The notes beneath the pieces are model-generated. The model saw only the letters and a program-made list of their open reading frames with translations, did no database searches and was not told where the DNA came from. Of a stretch of DNA of 64,000 nt, positions 11,293-24,100 are shown one piece after another. The position numbers and the translations under genes were made by a program. The stretch spans positions 59,225,249 through 59,289,248 of the forward strand of contig OZ038423.1 in NCBI GenBank assembly GCA_964036155.1, read 5' to 3'. Each line of letters begins with the position of its first letter. Position 1 is the stretch's first letter. This stretch comes from Diploscapter coronatus (lineage: Eukaryota > Nematoda > Chromadorea > Rhabditida > Rhabditidae).

Positions 11293-14198
11293 GTAAAATC
11301 TTCCTTGTACGAGAGGATGCCATTCCACTATATAATAATAGGTAGAGCTAACTAATAACTCCCCATGCCTCTTTTGCTCTACAGTCGGGGAAGGTTCCGC
11401 TCGCAGAATTCTCCAGCCAACCTTTGATAAGCTGAAATTTTCGAGAGGATCTAAATTATACTTCTGAACGCACCTATCTTTTCATTCATTCATTCGCCAT
11501 TACATGAAAATCTGAATGAGCCTCGATAATTAGACGAACTTATACGAATATTAAAGGTTTCTGAAGAAGGTCGGGACAAACCTTGCGTTAGCGTAAAATT
11601 ATCGTTCCAACTCTTCTGTATCTGTATAATTTCAAGTCATACAGATGTCGAACTTAGTATGCCTTTGTGTCTATTTTCACACATCCTGTTGTAATGAAGA
11701 AACACACATCATCTACAAAATGCCATTGGAACTATTAGCAGCAAGACGAAGTCGATAAATTGCTTTCATTTAATGACGCGCATTAGTGTAAATTTAGTAT
11801 TGGTGAAAGGAGATGGTTTCACTAGATTGGTAAAGTCCAAATAAGGGGTCCAGCAGGCAGATAAATATAGCATGGGGAAATGACCACCACAGCACCAATT
11901 TTCCATTGCTGCAGCGGCTATTTATACTTTGAACTTTCAATGAGCACCCGTTTCATTAGAGAAGATTGCATTTACGAAGATATGCCTCCAATAATGAACA
12001 TTCTTGCTGAAATTTATGTTAATGTGAAACCTCCGGCTATATTAGGGCAGAATGTGGAGGTGACACCCTAACACTTGGCATTTTGTTAAGGTTTTCGAAG
12101 TTAGCATTTGAACTGGAATGTCATTGGACAATTCCGAATAAGGTCATCATAATAACGAGAAAATAATCGAGGAATAATGAGTGAATGAATGGCGCGAATC
12201 ATTTGCGAGTTTTTTTCATGATCTCATATTTTCATAAACAAGCTTGTGGAATTCGTGAAAAGCCCAAATGTGAGCTGGATGGTCGAAAAAAGGCAAAGGC
12301 GGAAAATTTGCGTGTTTTTCTGAACTCGCGCCGATCCATTAGAGGTCGTGTGCTCTGGAAGAACGCAGGCTCGCATTATTTTGATGATGATGATATTTAA
12401 AAGTAAATGCGAAAATATTGATACATTCGAAATTCCAAAAAGAGAAGTTATTTTGAGACCACGAATTCCACAAACCACGAGAAATACTGTGGATATTAAA
12501 TGGTAGAGCTTTATTTTCCCACACTATTTCGCGTGTCCTGACATGGTTCAAGGCTTTCAGGTTGCCTATTCAAAATTTACATACGTATTTTTAATTCAAA
12601 GTCAGAGCATAGTTACACATTAGGACACATAAGTGCCGTGTGTTTGCCTTGCACTGACATCGCCTTTCAACTAATAAAATGTCTGTATACAAAGACATAC
12701 GCGGGGCTCTGGTTTGTAAGCAAAAACATTAATTACTGATCATTTCACCTGTGTATTCCTAAGGAAAAAAGTAACTAAATGCACTGGTCAGCTGCCGAAT
12801 CCAAGTTAAAGCTAATTTCGATAAGAGAAAAAGTAATTGTCCGAACATAAATATTTATGTTACCCAATTTAGATGGCCTCCCTGACTGCAGTTCTAGCAC
12901 GAGCCACCACTAGTCATTCCAACAGGTAACGAAATCAGTTGAACACGATGAAATTTAGCAAAGTGACAAATTTTGAAAAAGTACTTATATCACATCATGT
13001 GAAATAAGACATTTAGTAGGGTTTAGTAAAGAAAAATCCGTTTTCGATACCGTTTCATTTCATACGTAACGAAAAATTATTGCAAATATTTCCGAGATTT
13101 ATGATAACATAAAAGCTGTACTTCAGACAAAAACGAAGTGGGATCCTAGCGAACGAGTGCATTTCTGACGCGGACAGTCAAATGCATAAGGCCTTCATGA
13201 ACATGATCAATCGGAAGGACGAGAAAATGTTTAGCCAATTTCAACCCGACTCGCAGGTAATTTGCGGATCATTGTGTTGTTCCGGTCAGACGAAGTGAAG
13301 TCCCGTGTGCTAAAATGCGCGTCACAACTATGCGCAAAGAGGAAGGCTAGAACAGAGGGAAAGATAGTCAGCGGGAGACAGTAGAAAGAATAGTACACGC
13401 AATTTCCTCGGCCTACCTTACCTTTTTCAACACACGGGACTGCACTTCATCTGACCGGAACAATATTATTCACATTTTTGTACAATTCATCCACTTCCCC
13501 TTTATTATATGGTTTTCTAGAAAAAGACCACATCTACAAAAAAAATTAAGGGTAAATAATAAAATGAGCCTAAATTAACCATTCTCCGCAAAACAATGCA
13601 ACATAACAAACAGCGTAGAATAATTAGTAAATCAAAACCGGGGCAGCTGAAAAAGAGATCCATATAAAGAGGTGCAAATTTTAGTTGCTGCTTGAACAAA
13701 CGACTGAGCCTCGCAATAAGACTGTATTAACACCTCCTATGGTTGATTCTTGCGATGTTGAGAGTCGTTCGGGGAAGGTAATTCCGGAGTATAGTCTCAG
13801 GGAACGAGCCCTATGTGCCTATCATCATGTGCTCAATTATAATTCACAGGTAGGAAATTTAACCTCAATCTCAGAAGAACTTGAGATTTTAGCGAATTCC
13901 GAGTTCGATAACAGAAGTGGAATGCTCTTGTGACAGCATTCGAAGTAGTCAACACGAAAGTCTGTTCGACTACCATTGCGAACCGATGTACTACAACATG
14001 AGGGTGATGATTTTCTCGGACGACTGTCAGACGTATGTCGAGCATATTGAGAGGGTAGCCTTGGCTTGTCTCCCAGTTCTCAGGGTAAGATTTAAAGCTT
14101 CCCAGAAAACATTATTTTTGATTTTTCAGAACCAAGTTCCATCAACTGAATCTACAGTCGTTCATAGCAAAGGCACCTCGGCTACGGTACACATTTAG
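10720..14198 (+). CDS. Interleukin-17-like secreted cytokine
   Basis: Predicted secreted signal of the IL-17 cystine-knot family. My preferred model has six exons: 10720-10773, 12873-12925, 13127-13256, 13685-13849, 13893-14084, 14130-14198, giving 220 residues. Exon 1 plus exon 2 make a good signal peptide, with a hydrophobic run and an ARA-like cleavage site. The IL-17 core is in exons 4 and 5: C123 (ERALC), then RIPSSITEVECSC with C145 and C147, C163 (HCEPMYYNMRV), C179 and C193 (VALACLPV). This matches the family layout of a CPW/Y-N-x-R-x-P stretch, paired cysteines, C-x-P-V-x-Y and a final V-x-x-x-C-x-x-V. C. elegans has IL-17 ligands acting on neurons, so a nematode copy is expected. 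Alternatively translation starts at the ATG at 12873 (202 residues), but that leaves a poor signal peptide. The family call is strong; the 5' end is inferred. Confidence 0.82.
10907..11021. repeat. Hairpin MITE in the first intron of the IL-17-like gene
   Basis: The left end CTGAGATCAGAGCACCCACG is complementary to the right end ending GGTGCTCTGATCTCAG, around a short loop that itself contains further CCCACGAG/CTCG repeats. It is a compact palindromic element of about 115 bp. Confidence 0.65.
13278..13463. repeat. MITE with about 34-bp inverted ends in an IL-17-like intron
   Basis: The left end TTGTTCCGGTCAGACGAAGT and on is complementary, with few mismatches, to the right end finishing CTGACCGGAACAA. 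The 186-bp unit has no coding capacity and lies between IL-17-like exons 3 and 4. Confidence 0.65.
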
Positions 14199-17100
14199 AG
14201 GTTAGAATTTCATGCAAAACAACAAGTTTTAAAGTGTTGAATTCGACAGAAGCAGGCTATTTTTGGTAGGCGAACTTTCATTTTCTTTCTCGTCGTTTTT
14301 TCATAACTATAATAATAGTTCCAACATTTGTGCCTTCACCGTACATTTATAATTAATAATTTGTGTCTTATCTTTTAAAGGTTATATGCTGTTGTTATTT
14401 TCTAGGGTTAAATGTGAAATCGGGATAAGTGGGAATTTTGTTGATGAAGTGCCTGACATCGAAATTTTCCAATTTATAGTTAACATTTGGAATTTCGATA
14501 TTATCATAGCATTGCAGGCGTTGAAGAAGCCGATTAATAAATTTCGAGGATATCTGTTCGCTAACCTACCCGACGTTCGAAATGTAAATGCCAAATAGCA
14601 AAGCATAAGACCTTTTAAATATCATTTATTTTGAAAATATCAGCGTCTCATTAACACGCTCAGATTTAATCTTCCTCTTTGCTACACACCCCGAAATTAA
14701 AAGTTCTTGGAAAAATAGCGGCTTCCTACACCGGCAAAATATACAATTAGATGCAATTAGATTATTTGGAAAATTATAATTTATAAAGTAGCCACTCATC
14801 TTAACAAATTAAATATTGGGTATACATATAATTATTCTGTGAAGGGGGTGCAGCTTGTTTAAGCGATTATTAGTATTTAGGACAGAGAATATTTGGGAAT
14901 TTGAAGAAATGTGCAAGCGGCTAGTGTATGTGAACTTGAAGAATTTCAAACCGCGAGTTAACTGCATAAAACAAGAGTATGATTTATCGAGAGAACAAGC
15001 CATTTCTTCTTTTCGTCTCTCGGTAAAATATGCTATCTCATTGCGTGCGGGTAACCGTGCGGTTCGAAATTTCCCAAGTCCGTTGATGTGGGGAATTTGC
15101 TTAATTGGCTCAGAGCAAATGTGGGCCGCGAAAAATGAGGCTTTCGAATTTAATTGTGCCTTTGTCTTTCGACAGACTTCGATATCGACCTTTTCTGCAT
15201 CCAGGAAATTCTCAATATATCCCCTTATGGAAGTATGATAGGTGGATGGATGTCAATGATGGCGAAGAGAAGGGGAAGTAGTAGGGCAATTATGAAATTG
15301 GAACTGAAAGAATAGGGGCTATTTTAATGCGCACCGTAAATTCCTTAGAAAAGCAATACCCATACAGATAATGTGATAATTGACCTGTAAAGAGTCGAAA
15401 TTTAGTATTTAGCACCAACCAAACCCAGTGAGCACTTTCATTAGTTGGAAAGAAACGAAATAATAAATGATAAGTCTAGGAAAGAAATAAACAAGTTATG
15501 CAAGGGTAGGTTCTCAAGTAGTAGTCGATGATATCGACTATCATCCTTCCTAGGTCTGGTGTAGAATCATCACCAACTCAGGCAATTCAAAAACAATCCC
15601 ATAAATCGATTTCACGACTTTTTTCACCAGTAATAATTTCGATTGTGATATTGGTCTATTCTATTTTCTGGTCGTCTATTTTTCTTTTTCTACCGTTAAA
15701 CTGCGCACTGTGAACTACCCAATTGAAAAATCTTTCAAAGTCTTTCGCTTGAGTATGTTTTTGTTAAGTATTATGACTTTTTTCTCGCAAATTTCTAGGC
15801 ATATTATTTTACCGTGATTTTTCTGTATATATCTGTATCCGAAATTCAACATGATTCAATAATAGCGTAGCACATGTAACCGATTTAAACTGGGCGGGTG
15901 TCTTTGCCCAAAATTGGTCTCTTTAAGATCTCAGCCAATATTTGGTCTCAACCAATTTAATCTAAACTTCTTTCAACTATTTCACTCTAGTCAAACAATA
16001 ATTCATTTATTTATCATTATTTATTTTGAAAATAAATTCTTTCAAGCATAATGAAATATATGTTCATTATTTACCTGGAAAGAATTAAAAAAACAAAACA
16101 AAGAAAGGGATTGAGACAGAATAGATAATATATAATGAAAATATTCACTATTAATATAGCCGACTAATAATTTTAAAAGGTAGTAAATAGAATACACCAA
16201 AACCACATTTAAAGACGGTATTATGATAATACAAATGCTCATAGGTGAAAATTCATAACTCACCCTCCCCAATCTTACTTTTTAGTTGTTGAGTAAGAGA
16301 TTCGATTTCATCGCATTAGTGAGTCAGAGAATTATTTGACCCAAGTTTCAGCTCCGTCCGACTTTTTGACATATGACTTTCAAAAATTTTCATATCGAGG
16401 ACCTCGACACAGATGAAAATTCACAACTCGCCTCTATACCGCGTTTAGTAAGAGATTTAAATGTTTATCGCATTATCGAGGTCAAAGAATCATTTATTTT
16501 TTATTTATTGTGTAATTAAATTTTTTCAAGTATATAAAATATATTCCATTATGATAAGGATGATGATATCTTGAACATGAAACTACGATAATGTTGATAA
16601 GGGAATTGGGGCAGGATACTGCATATCTGAATATTTATGAATTATTTGGAAATCTGGAAAAATAATTGCAATATTCGCATCTTTGCATACTAAATAGTAA
16701 AAGAAGAGAATCTTTTTCCTATCAAGTCATACTATTTCGCGTGCAACTACTTTTCCAAATTATCAACTATTTTGAGATAATCGAGTGCAAATAATAGACG
16801 ATCCGCTTGGACTGGAAATATCACATTTCGTAAACGAAGATTTTGGACAATTGCAGTTTTGCTTCAACTAGAATGATTATTGTTGTTTGTGACAAAGTTG
16901 ATTAACTCTATTACATTGATACTTGATGTATGATAACCGCATTGCTAGATAAGACGTGTACTGAATAATAAAATTAGGTAGTTGAAAAATTCGCCTTTTT
17001 AAATAGCAGCTATGTTTAGAAAGTATTACAGGTGATGGAAGAAGTACTTCTACTTCCACATAACATTCACATGTTGCGAATTTCTCAATCTACCAATAGA

Positions 17101-17325
17101 ACGATGATGAAAATATATGATTTCTATGCAGATATCTGTCAACAAGGTTCTAATGGCGTGTTCAGGCTCTGTTCGTACTATACGAACGTGACGAAATAGC
17201 GTTGCTCGTGAAGAGTCAGAAGCACCACATTTTGCGTTCTCTCCACCAACAATGCTATTTCTCGATGTTCACGCTAGAATAAACAAAGTCTGAACGTGCC
17301 CTAATACTTCGCTAAATAAGACTAT
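14199..17325. other. Intergenic region between convergent genes
   Basis: About 3.1 kb between the IL-17-like stop and the actin-related stop on the other strand. It is AT-rich. A 127-codon open frame at 14855-15238 shows no domain, splice context or codon pattern that I would accept as coding. Imperfect direct repeats lie near 16246-16340 and 16416-16500. A MITE occupies 17155-17300. Confidence 0.5.
17155..17300. repeat. MITE with 5-bp target duplication beside the actin-related gene
   Basis: About 50-bp imperfect inverted ends start GGCGTGTTCAGG on the left and, on the complement, GGCACGTTCAGA on the right. The element is flanked by CTAAT at 17150-17154 and CTAAT at 17301-17305, a 5-bp target-site duplication. 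It ends 25 bp from the actin-related stop codon. Confidence 0.65.
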
Positions 17326-20300
17326 CTAAAATGATGCCGAATTGAGATTCGTCAAAAAGACTCCGAGTTTGCCGGGGGTCACGCAGCTATCGGGGAATGT
17401 GGCGGCTGAAGCCAGAATCTGGGCGCCCAAATACGCAGCGTTATATCTCCAAGGAGAGATATGGACCTAAATTATCGTCATTTTTATTTCTAAATAATTT
17501 TTAAAGATACTATGCAAAATGGACGTTAAATATTCATAAGTTTATAAAAAAAAATGATTTATAATAGCGGATAGAAGTATCCGGCCATCTGTGAAATTTC
17601 GAGTGTTTGGTTCTGTCATTTGTGATGATCCAATCAGAATGAAATTTTACTCTAATAAAATTGCCATTAAGCACTAAAAGATCATCCAATTATACCCGGG
17701 TTTTCCCGGAATTTTCGTTTTTTCGCGCCTCTGTTCTCCCCCTCTCAGTCAGTGAGATTTTGCTTATCGTCCAAGAATGGGTAAAAATCAAACTCGCTAT
17801 CCACTACATCACTTCCACGAGAGAAAACACGCTTTCTAGCTTTATACGTTAGTGCAGCGTAGACCAGAGTTTGTTGAAAACGGAGAGATTTTGAAAGACT
17901 CGAAAAAACTGAAGTTTCTGGCAAAGTCTCTATACAGTTGAATTGGATCATCACAAGTGTCAAAACCAAAAAATAAAAATTCATAGGTAAGCGAATACTT
18001 TTATCCGCTACTGTATTTAACGCGAGTTTTATCATTGTTTTCTTTTTAATTTCAGGCAAATTAAACTACCTGAGCATGAATGGTGTTGGGCACGATTTTA
18101 GCGAGTTCATGTTCCAATTTCTCAGCCAATCCAGGCATTATCGATGCACCTCCAGCCAGGTAGATGTTCCTGTAGAGGAGTCTTCTGCTATCGATCGGGC
18201 ACTGTTGCACGGCTTCGTGAATCAGCTGGGGCAGCCCTTTGGTGTCGAGGCCCCACTTCTTAGGTTGAAATAGGCCTTCGGTACAGGTGAATCGAGATGA
18301 GTCAATCTAAAACTTACAACTTTTAAAACGTAAATCGGAAAAGGGGCATAGAATGCAAAATAAGCGCGAAGTAGGAAGAGGAAGACCCGATCAGGATTTT
18401 TGGGTCTAAATTTGCAGCCCTGCTCATTGGGTTTGGGGATCTCTTCCGAGTTGCTCTTTTAAAATAATTTGAATTTTAAGATTACATTGAATCTTGTAGG
18501 TACAGATGTAGGCAAATCAAATCCATCTAGAGAAATGAATTTTTCTTTATTCTCATTCTGCTTTTCTTTTTCGTAGTCTTCAGGAACGTAGGTCGTCTGA
18601 AAATTGATGATTTTCTTTAATTTCATATTTAAATCTACTTGTTCCATGACAGATCTGAGAATCAACTGTTCGATAGGACTTCTGAATGAATAGAGGCCTT
18701 TATTATTCGCACAGAGCAGCGATCGGAGTGATTCCCGAATCTGCGTGCCTCCATAGGGCAGGGAACAAATCGCAGAGTCCACGACATAACCTAAAATCCT
18801 GTTTTACTCGAAAGTATCATTAGATTTTCGCGTGAAGTTGATTTAATATTCAACTAAGAAGTGTCATATCACAGACGATTTCTGTTTTTATGCTTCATCA
18901 TATGACGGAGAGACTACAACATTCGTTATTCTAATTTCATTGAAAAACACTGAATATCTTACCATCAATAACAGGCACGATATTCAACCGATCCCCAATA
19001 TCCACTACAACTCCAGTGGCTATATCGTAAGAATACAGAATTAACTGAGGCTGCCTAGTTATAGCTGCTCCCTAAAAATTCCCATTCAAAAACCTACAAA
19101 AAAAGAAAATTCTCAGACCTGGAATCTAGCGTCGTTCAATGCTATCGTCAATAGATCGCCAACTAATACAGTGGGGACATTCTGAGGGATTGACAGTAAA
19201 ATCTACAAGTCCAAAATAAATTTTTAGAAGTGGAGGGGAAAAATGCCTTGTATTTCTTGGGGTCGATCTTCAAATCCTTGATGACTCGACTGATGCAGGC
19301 TCTGACGATATCTTTATCCATCGTATATCTCTCTACAGAAGGATCAGTCGATTCTATCGGCTTTACGAAATCCCCTCGAGATCGGACCTGGAAAATCCTT
19401 TATTATTCTTGAAAAACTGGCAATTTATAAACCGCCATCTAGCCTATCACAAGGCATTGCAAAATAGTATGTGGGAAGACATCTTATCCTACACTTCCTT
19501 ATTATTTGGTTCATAATCCGGAAGGTGCACGGTTATTTTCAGTGGCTAGAAAAGAGAGAAATAGCACGTGAAAAGGAGAGATTGGCCTAAAATCGCTTCT
19601 CCCTTCCAGATTCTTGACTCAACAAGACCTATTTCGATTGTTTTTTTGTGTAATGATGCTATGCAATTTTAAATTTATAAGAGAGAATAAATTATTTTGC
19701 CTGTGGATCATACGCTTCTTCTCCAACGATGATTCTCCCGTCATCGGTTCTGACAGCTATAGCTGGGAAGAAAGACTGTGGTAGGGAGGGTTCCTGAGTC
19801 AGAATACCACCTCGAATAGACGAGGATCCGAATTCAAGAATCACAACTCTCTGAATGCCTTCATTTGAAAGAACTATCGAATTGCTAATAATACCTCAGT
19901 TAAGTGCTGGAAAGCTCTAGCGGTCGGCTTAACGTAAGCATCGATTTGTGAAGAAGCACAGTGCGAGAGGAAGGCCTGTCGCCACTTGTCGAACACGTTT
20001 GAGGGGACTCTTTAATTAATTTCAATTATATCAGCTTATTGAAATTGTTAAGTTATTGTCGTTTTAATCATAAAGTATTTAAATATATCAAGTTGTGTTC
20101 TTTAATTGTCGATTTTACCGGAAGAACAATTTGACTCGTTCCCGTCCACCGTGGATAGATAATGTTCTCTCTTCTCTGTTCGCATCGACGTCAGCTCCAG
20201 ACAGCAATATGTCCGTCACTGGAGTCTCACCCGCATAATGTGTCTGAATTTCTATCGTTTGCGGTGAAGACCAAGCTTTTCCTACAGCGAACGTCTGAAC

Positions 20301-21125
20301 CCTGCCTTCCTTCGTTCTGATGTAAACCTGTTTCCACTCCTGATTCAATTCAGCTGGATTATTCGTGTCGTTCGAAGGCACCTACATAAGAAAGTAATCG
20401 AGGTAGTACGCAAAAATGCAATTAAATCACAATATTATACATTTAGAAAAAAGAAACATTTATAGATTTTCTTATTTCTTTTAATGATTTAAGATTCAGT
20501 ATTCATCTTTGTATTTACTGAATTTAATCAAACGATCGCCGTTTCCTCATTTTCTCATTAATTCTGCTTATTCTCAGCACTGCCAAATGAAATCGGAGCT
20601 GGTGGAAAATGGAAAATAAGGGGCTGTGAATATAAATATTTATGCACCTCGACATGGCCTTCCATATTTAGAAATCGATTCCTTTTGGTCTGCACTTTGG
20701 GTTCGTAAGAGACCTGAATCACAAGACAAAGCTGAATAATCTTTTTGTCTAATCCCTACTTCGTACAGAGCTTTGATGAGCTTAGACGGATTCCAATCTC
20801 TCAAAGCTGCAGCATCGTCTTTGACGCAGTCGCCATTCATATGCTGCAATCGGGGCCGATATTTTGGACAATAATTGTAATCAACTCTAGGCAGACTTTC
20901 AGCCAAAACGAAAAATAATATGGGAGGGTGTATTCAAAGCCAAAAGTTTCAATAGAGAGTTGATACATAAAAAGGCACACAATATGATGTTAGCGGAAAC
21001 TTTTGGATTAAAGGGGTACGCACGGGTGATCTGGCATAAGCGCTGCCTAGATATGATTGCACTTGGCTTACTTTCAAATGGCCGTTGGCCTGCACGGCGG
21101 CCGACTCGATTTCGATGTCTGGCAT
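17326..21125 (-). CDS. Divergent actin-related protein with N-terminal extension
   Basis: Twelve minus-strand exons join in frame to 577 residues: 21072-21125, 20760-20843, 20119-20381, 19895-20009, 19701-19850, 19495-19545, 19247-19387, 19119-19202, 18963-19071, 18486-18790, 18070-18306, 17326-17466. The actin fold starts near residue 173. Phosphate loop 1 is ILEFGSSSIRGG. Phosphate loop 2 is VVVDIGDRLNIVPVIDGYVV. The adenosine motif is NIYLAGGASIMPG, preceded by CPIDSRRLLYRN. The C-terminal exon keeps the AAYLGAQILAS segment. A basic and acidic insert (EDYEKEKQNENKEK) interrupts the core. The first ~170 residues are not actin and I do not recognise them. Two donors appear to be GC (19247 and 19701 exons). 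ARPs work in the cytoskeleton, dynactin or chromatin remodelling; I cannot place this one in a subfamily. The 18307-18485 and 17467-18069 introns are the longer ones near the 3' end, and the last carries a TIR element. Confidence 0.8.
17564..18012. repeat. Tc1/mariner-type MITE in the last intron of the actin-related gene
   Basis: The ends carry TAGCGGATAGAAGTATCCG on the left and its near complement CGAATACTTTTATCCGCTA on the right. Internal inverted similarity includes TTTGTGATGATCCAAT. A TA-type start and the GCGGA-AAAAGTATTC motif resemble IS630/Tc1-mariner MITEs. Confidence 0.6.
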
Positions 21126-24100
21126 TCCAGCAGCAAGCCACGGGCTATCAACTGTAGTTCAGATAATCGTGAAGAACAGCGACCAATGACCTAAAATTTT
21201 TGAATTTCGACGAGGTATTAGCGATCTTCTGTATAATTCGCCAATTCACCATGATCACAATTTGTAGAGTTGACCAGTTCTCTTGCTTTCTTAACCCTAA
21301 AGCCTGGTGAACTTTATAAATTACGGCTATGGTGAATTGATTAATTTTACAGGAAGTCGTTTTTGGCGGAATTCATGGAAATGTGAACGGAAGGAGAATT
21401 TTGGAATATATTGGAAGCCTGTGGGCTGGGGCTCGACCGAATTGAATTTACGCGCATTTGGATGTTCCTATAAAGAGAATGAAGGCGCAGAGCGCAGAGA
21501 CACTCACATATGCGCGAAAATAGAAGAGGAGCAGAGAAAACGAATAGAGAAATGAGAGACATCTGTGGGGTCCTCGACCAAAAAAATCGCAAAGGCTCAA
21601 CAAAAACAAGGCTAAACATAAACAGACGAGGCTGGGAGTCGAAGAAGCAAATGCGAATTTCTAGAAGATATTAGCACTGATAAGCTGGACTTCACATAAC
21701 TTAGTTCAGAATTTTCCATAAAAATGTTATTTCAGACCTCTTTATATGGAAAAATCTTACATGAGGGCCCCTATATTTTTCTCGCCTGGGATCTGCCTAG
21801 GTTCGAAGATATTAGAGTTGATAAGATTGAAATGAGGCATTGGTTACTTCTCGCGGGCAGACTGAACTGAAAGATGATGCCCCATAGCAGAAGGAGAGCA
21901 AATAGAGAGAAGCATATTCTCACAGGGCGCTAGAATATATGAAACAAAAATATGAAATGAAAAAATAACGGAAGAAATATAGCGAGAATTCGATACTGCG
22001 AAAGAGCGTGATTCAAGAAGAAGAAAAGGGGCATTAGTAATGCATTGTTAGAGGCGCGAAGCGAGAGCCAAAACACCCGGCCTTTCCCTGAGAAGAGGAA
22101 ATTACGTTCATAAAATACTTCTTGGGTTTCAGTTACCAAAAACCTAACGCGCTGCTCATAAAATTATTGATGAGCAGGGGGGAAATTCCTGAGGAAACAA
22201 ATGGTGAAAAGAGAGACGGACGCTTTGTGGAGGGATTATGAAAGAATTAAAATGAATTAAAATAGGAGAGAGAATTGTAGCACTTCTTAAATGGAAATGC
22301 AAATTGGGAACATCGAGATGAGAGATGAGAGGAACTGATACCGCGCGTGAGAGAATTTTGGGGGATTCCGGGGATTGAACTGGGAAGATATTGAAATGAG
22401 AAGGAGAGAAATGTAAATGAATTGACTATTCTCTAGCTCTCACTTGTCTCTTCAATACCCTTCTATCTCTCGCTTCCTTTTCATTCCACACGAATCTCAA
22501 CGACCCTTCTGTGGCTAAATGATTCTGGAATCTCCAACAAATGAAGCTTCTCTCTTCTGGATTGAAGAATTGCAAATCCGAGATATTATGGAAAATGTGA
22601 ACGAACGAAATTCTCAAAGCCAAAACCAAAGTTTTAATCAATGTTAAAGGAAGAGAATCAAGAGCCCAATTTAAAACAAAGAAAAGATAGATGAACCTTC
22701 AGAGAAAATTTTTAATAGACAAAGCTAAAGAATATTTTAAAATAAACACGTTATTGAAAAGTTTCAGAAAGAAAAAGTTTTCAAACAAAATCAAAGGAAA
22801 GTCAAAAACAAAGACAAGGTTAAAAAAAATTTCCGAAACAAGTTTAAAACAAGTGATTAATTTAAATGTGAATTAAGAGAAACAGTTTTAGACAAAATCA
22901 AAGACAGTCGATATTTTCCCTAATTTCTCCGGTGACAAGGTTGTCAAATTCGGCATTGCGCGAATTAGGGAAAACAAAATAGACAAGGTCGGATGGAAAA
23001 TAGCACCGAATTAGAGAAGCAGACAAATTTAGAGAGCGCGGGCTGTTCATATATGGCCAGTAGAGTATACAAACAAACGTATTCCTATTGCGCATGGCCT
23101 ATATAAACAGATTGTTGATATCAATATGCTGTCAAGATTCAGCTTGAATTAGAAATTCTGAACTAATTTTGGCGCTGAATACAATATTGTTTAGCCCCAC
23201 ATACACAAATGTAACACACATGCAATTATGTGTCATGTTGAGAGGCGAAATCTGACAATCAAAGTGACAGAGTTGTGTAGAGTACATGGGGAATGGAGAG
23301 GGGCAGACACGCAGAGATAGAGAGATCCCAACAATTCTCACATCCACGAGAAGAGAAGCAGTGGAAGAAGCAGCATATCAGCCAGACATACAACTGGTTG
23401 CAGGCTGTGGTTCCGTTGATAGAAAAGAAAAAACGACGAAAGGAAAGGAAATGCAGACGATTTGTGTGAAGGAATGAATAGATGCACCCAAATAAAGCGC
23501 ACAAGCACAAGGAAACCGAAACGAAAAGAGCAGAAAAATGTGGAAGAAGAACGGGTAATCGATATCCCAGCCTGCTTTCCGAAGACTCGCACAGAAAGAG
23601 AGACATACTAAAATTGCACAGAGACAGACAGACACACAACTGCTGCCAGAGAGCTGCCAGGTAGAGCAGAGCGATAAGGTGAAATTGAGAGGGCACAGAC
23701 AGTGGGAAAATAGAGGAAGAGACACAAAATATAACAAAGTAAACAGAGTTTGGGAAAGCATGACTGAACGAAAGATATTTGCAAATTGCAATATAAAATT
23801 TCGTGGAAAACAAAAATGTTGCTGAAATTGGTTGAACCGGAATAGGAATTACAAGAAAATCTGGATTCTCCAAATCCATATCCTTTTCTCTCCCACATAC
23901 GTGAAATCCCTTCGCCAAATCTCGTTATCTGATTCTATATCCGGAGGCCTAAATCTTAGCATTTCTATTGCAACTTTGTTGAATTTTGAAGAATTGGGAG
24001 AGAAATTCAATAAAGGCGATGATGACTGTTTGAAATTCTTAGAAATGGTGAATGTTCGTTCGTTCGTTCGTCTGATTTTCATAGCGCTGGCGAAATGAAA

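Noticed and set aside
14855..15238. 127-codon + strand open frame between the IL-17-like and actin-related genes
   Set aside because: No recognisable domain, AT-rich codons and no consistent exon neighbours; kept as intergenic.
23259..23918. 219-codon minus-strand open frame
   Set aside because: Composition is Phe/Ser/Leu/Cys repeats caused by the purine-rich + strand; several overlapping frames show the same pattern and no domain or splice context is visible.
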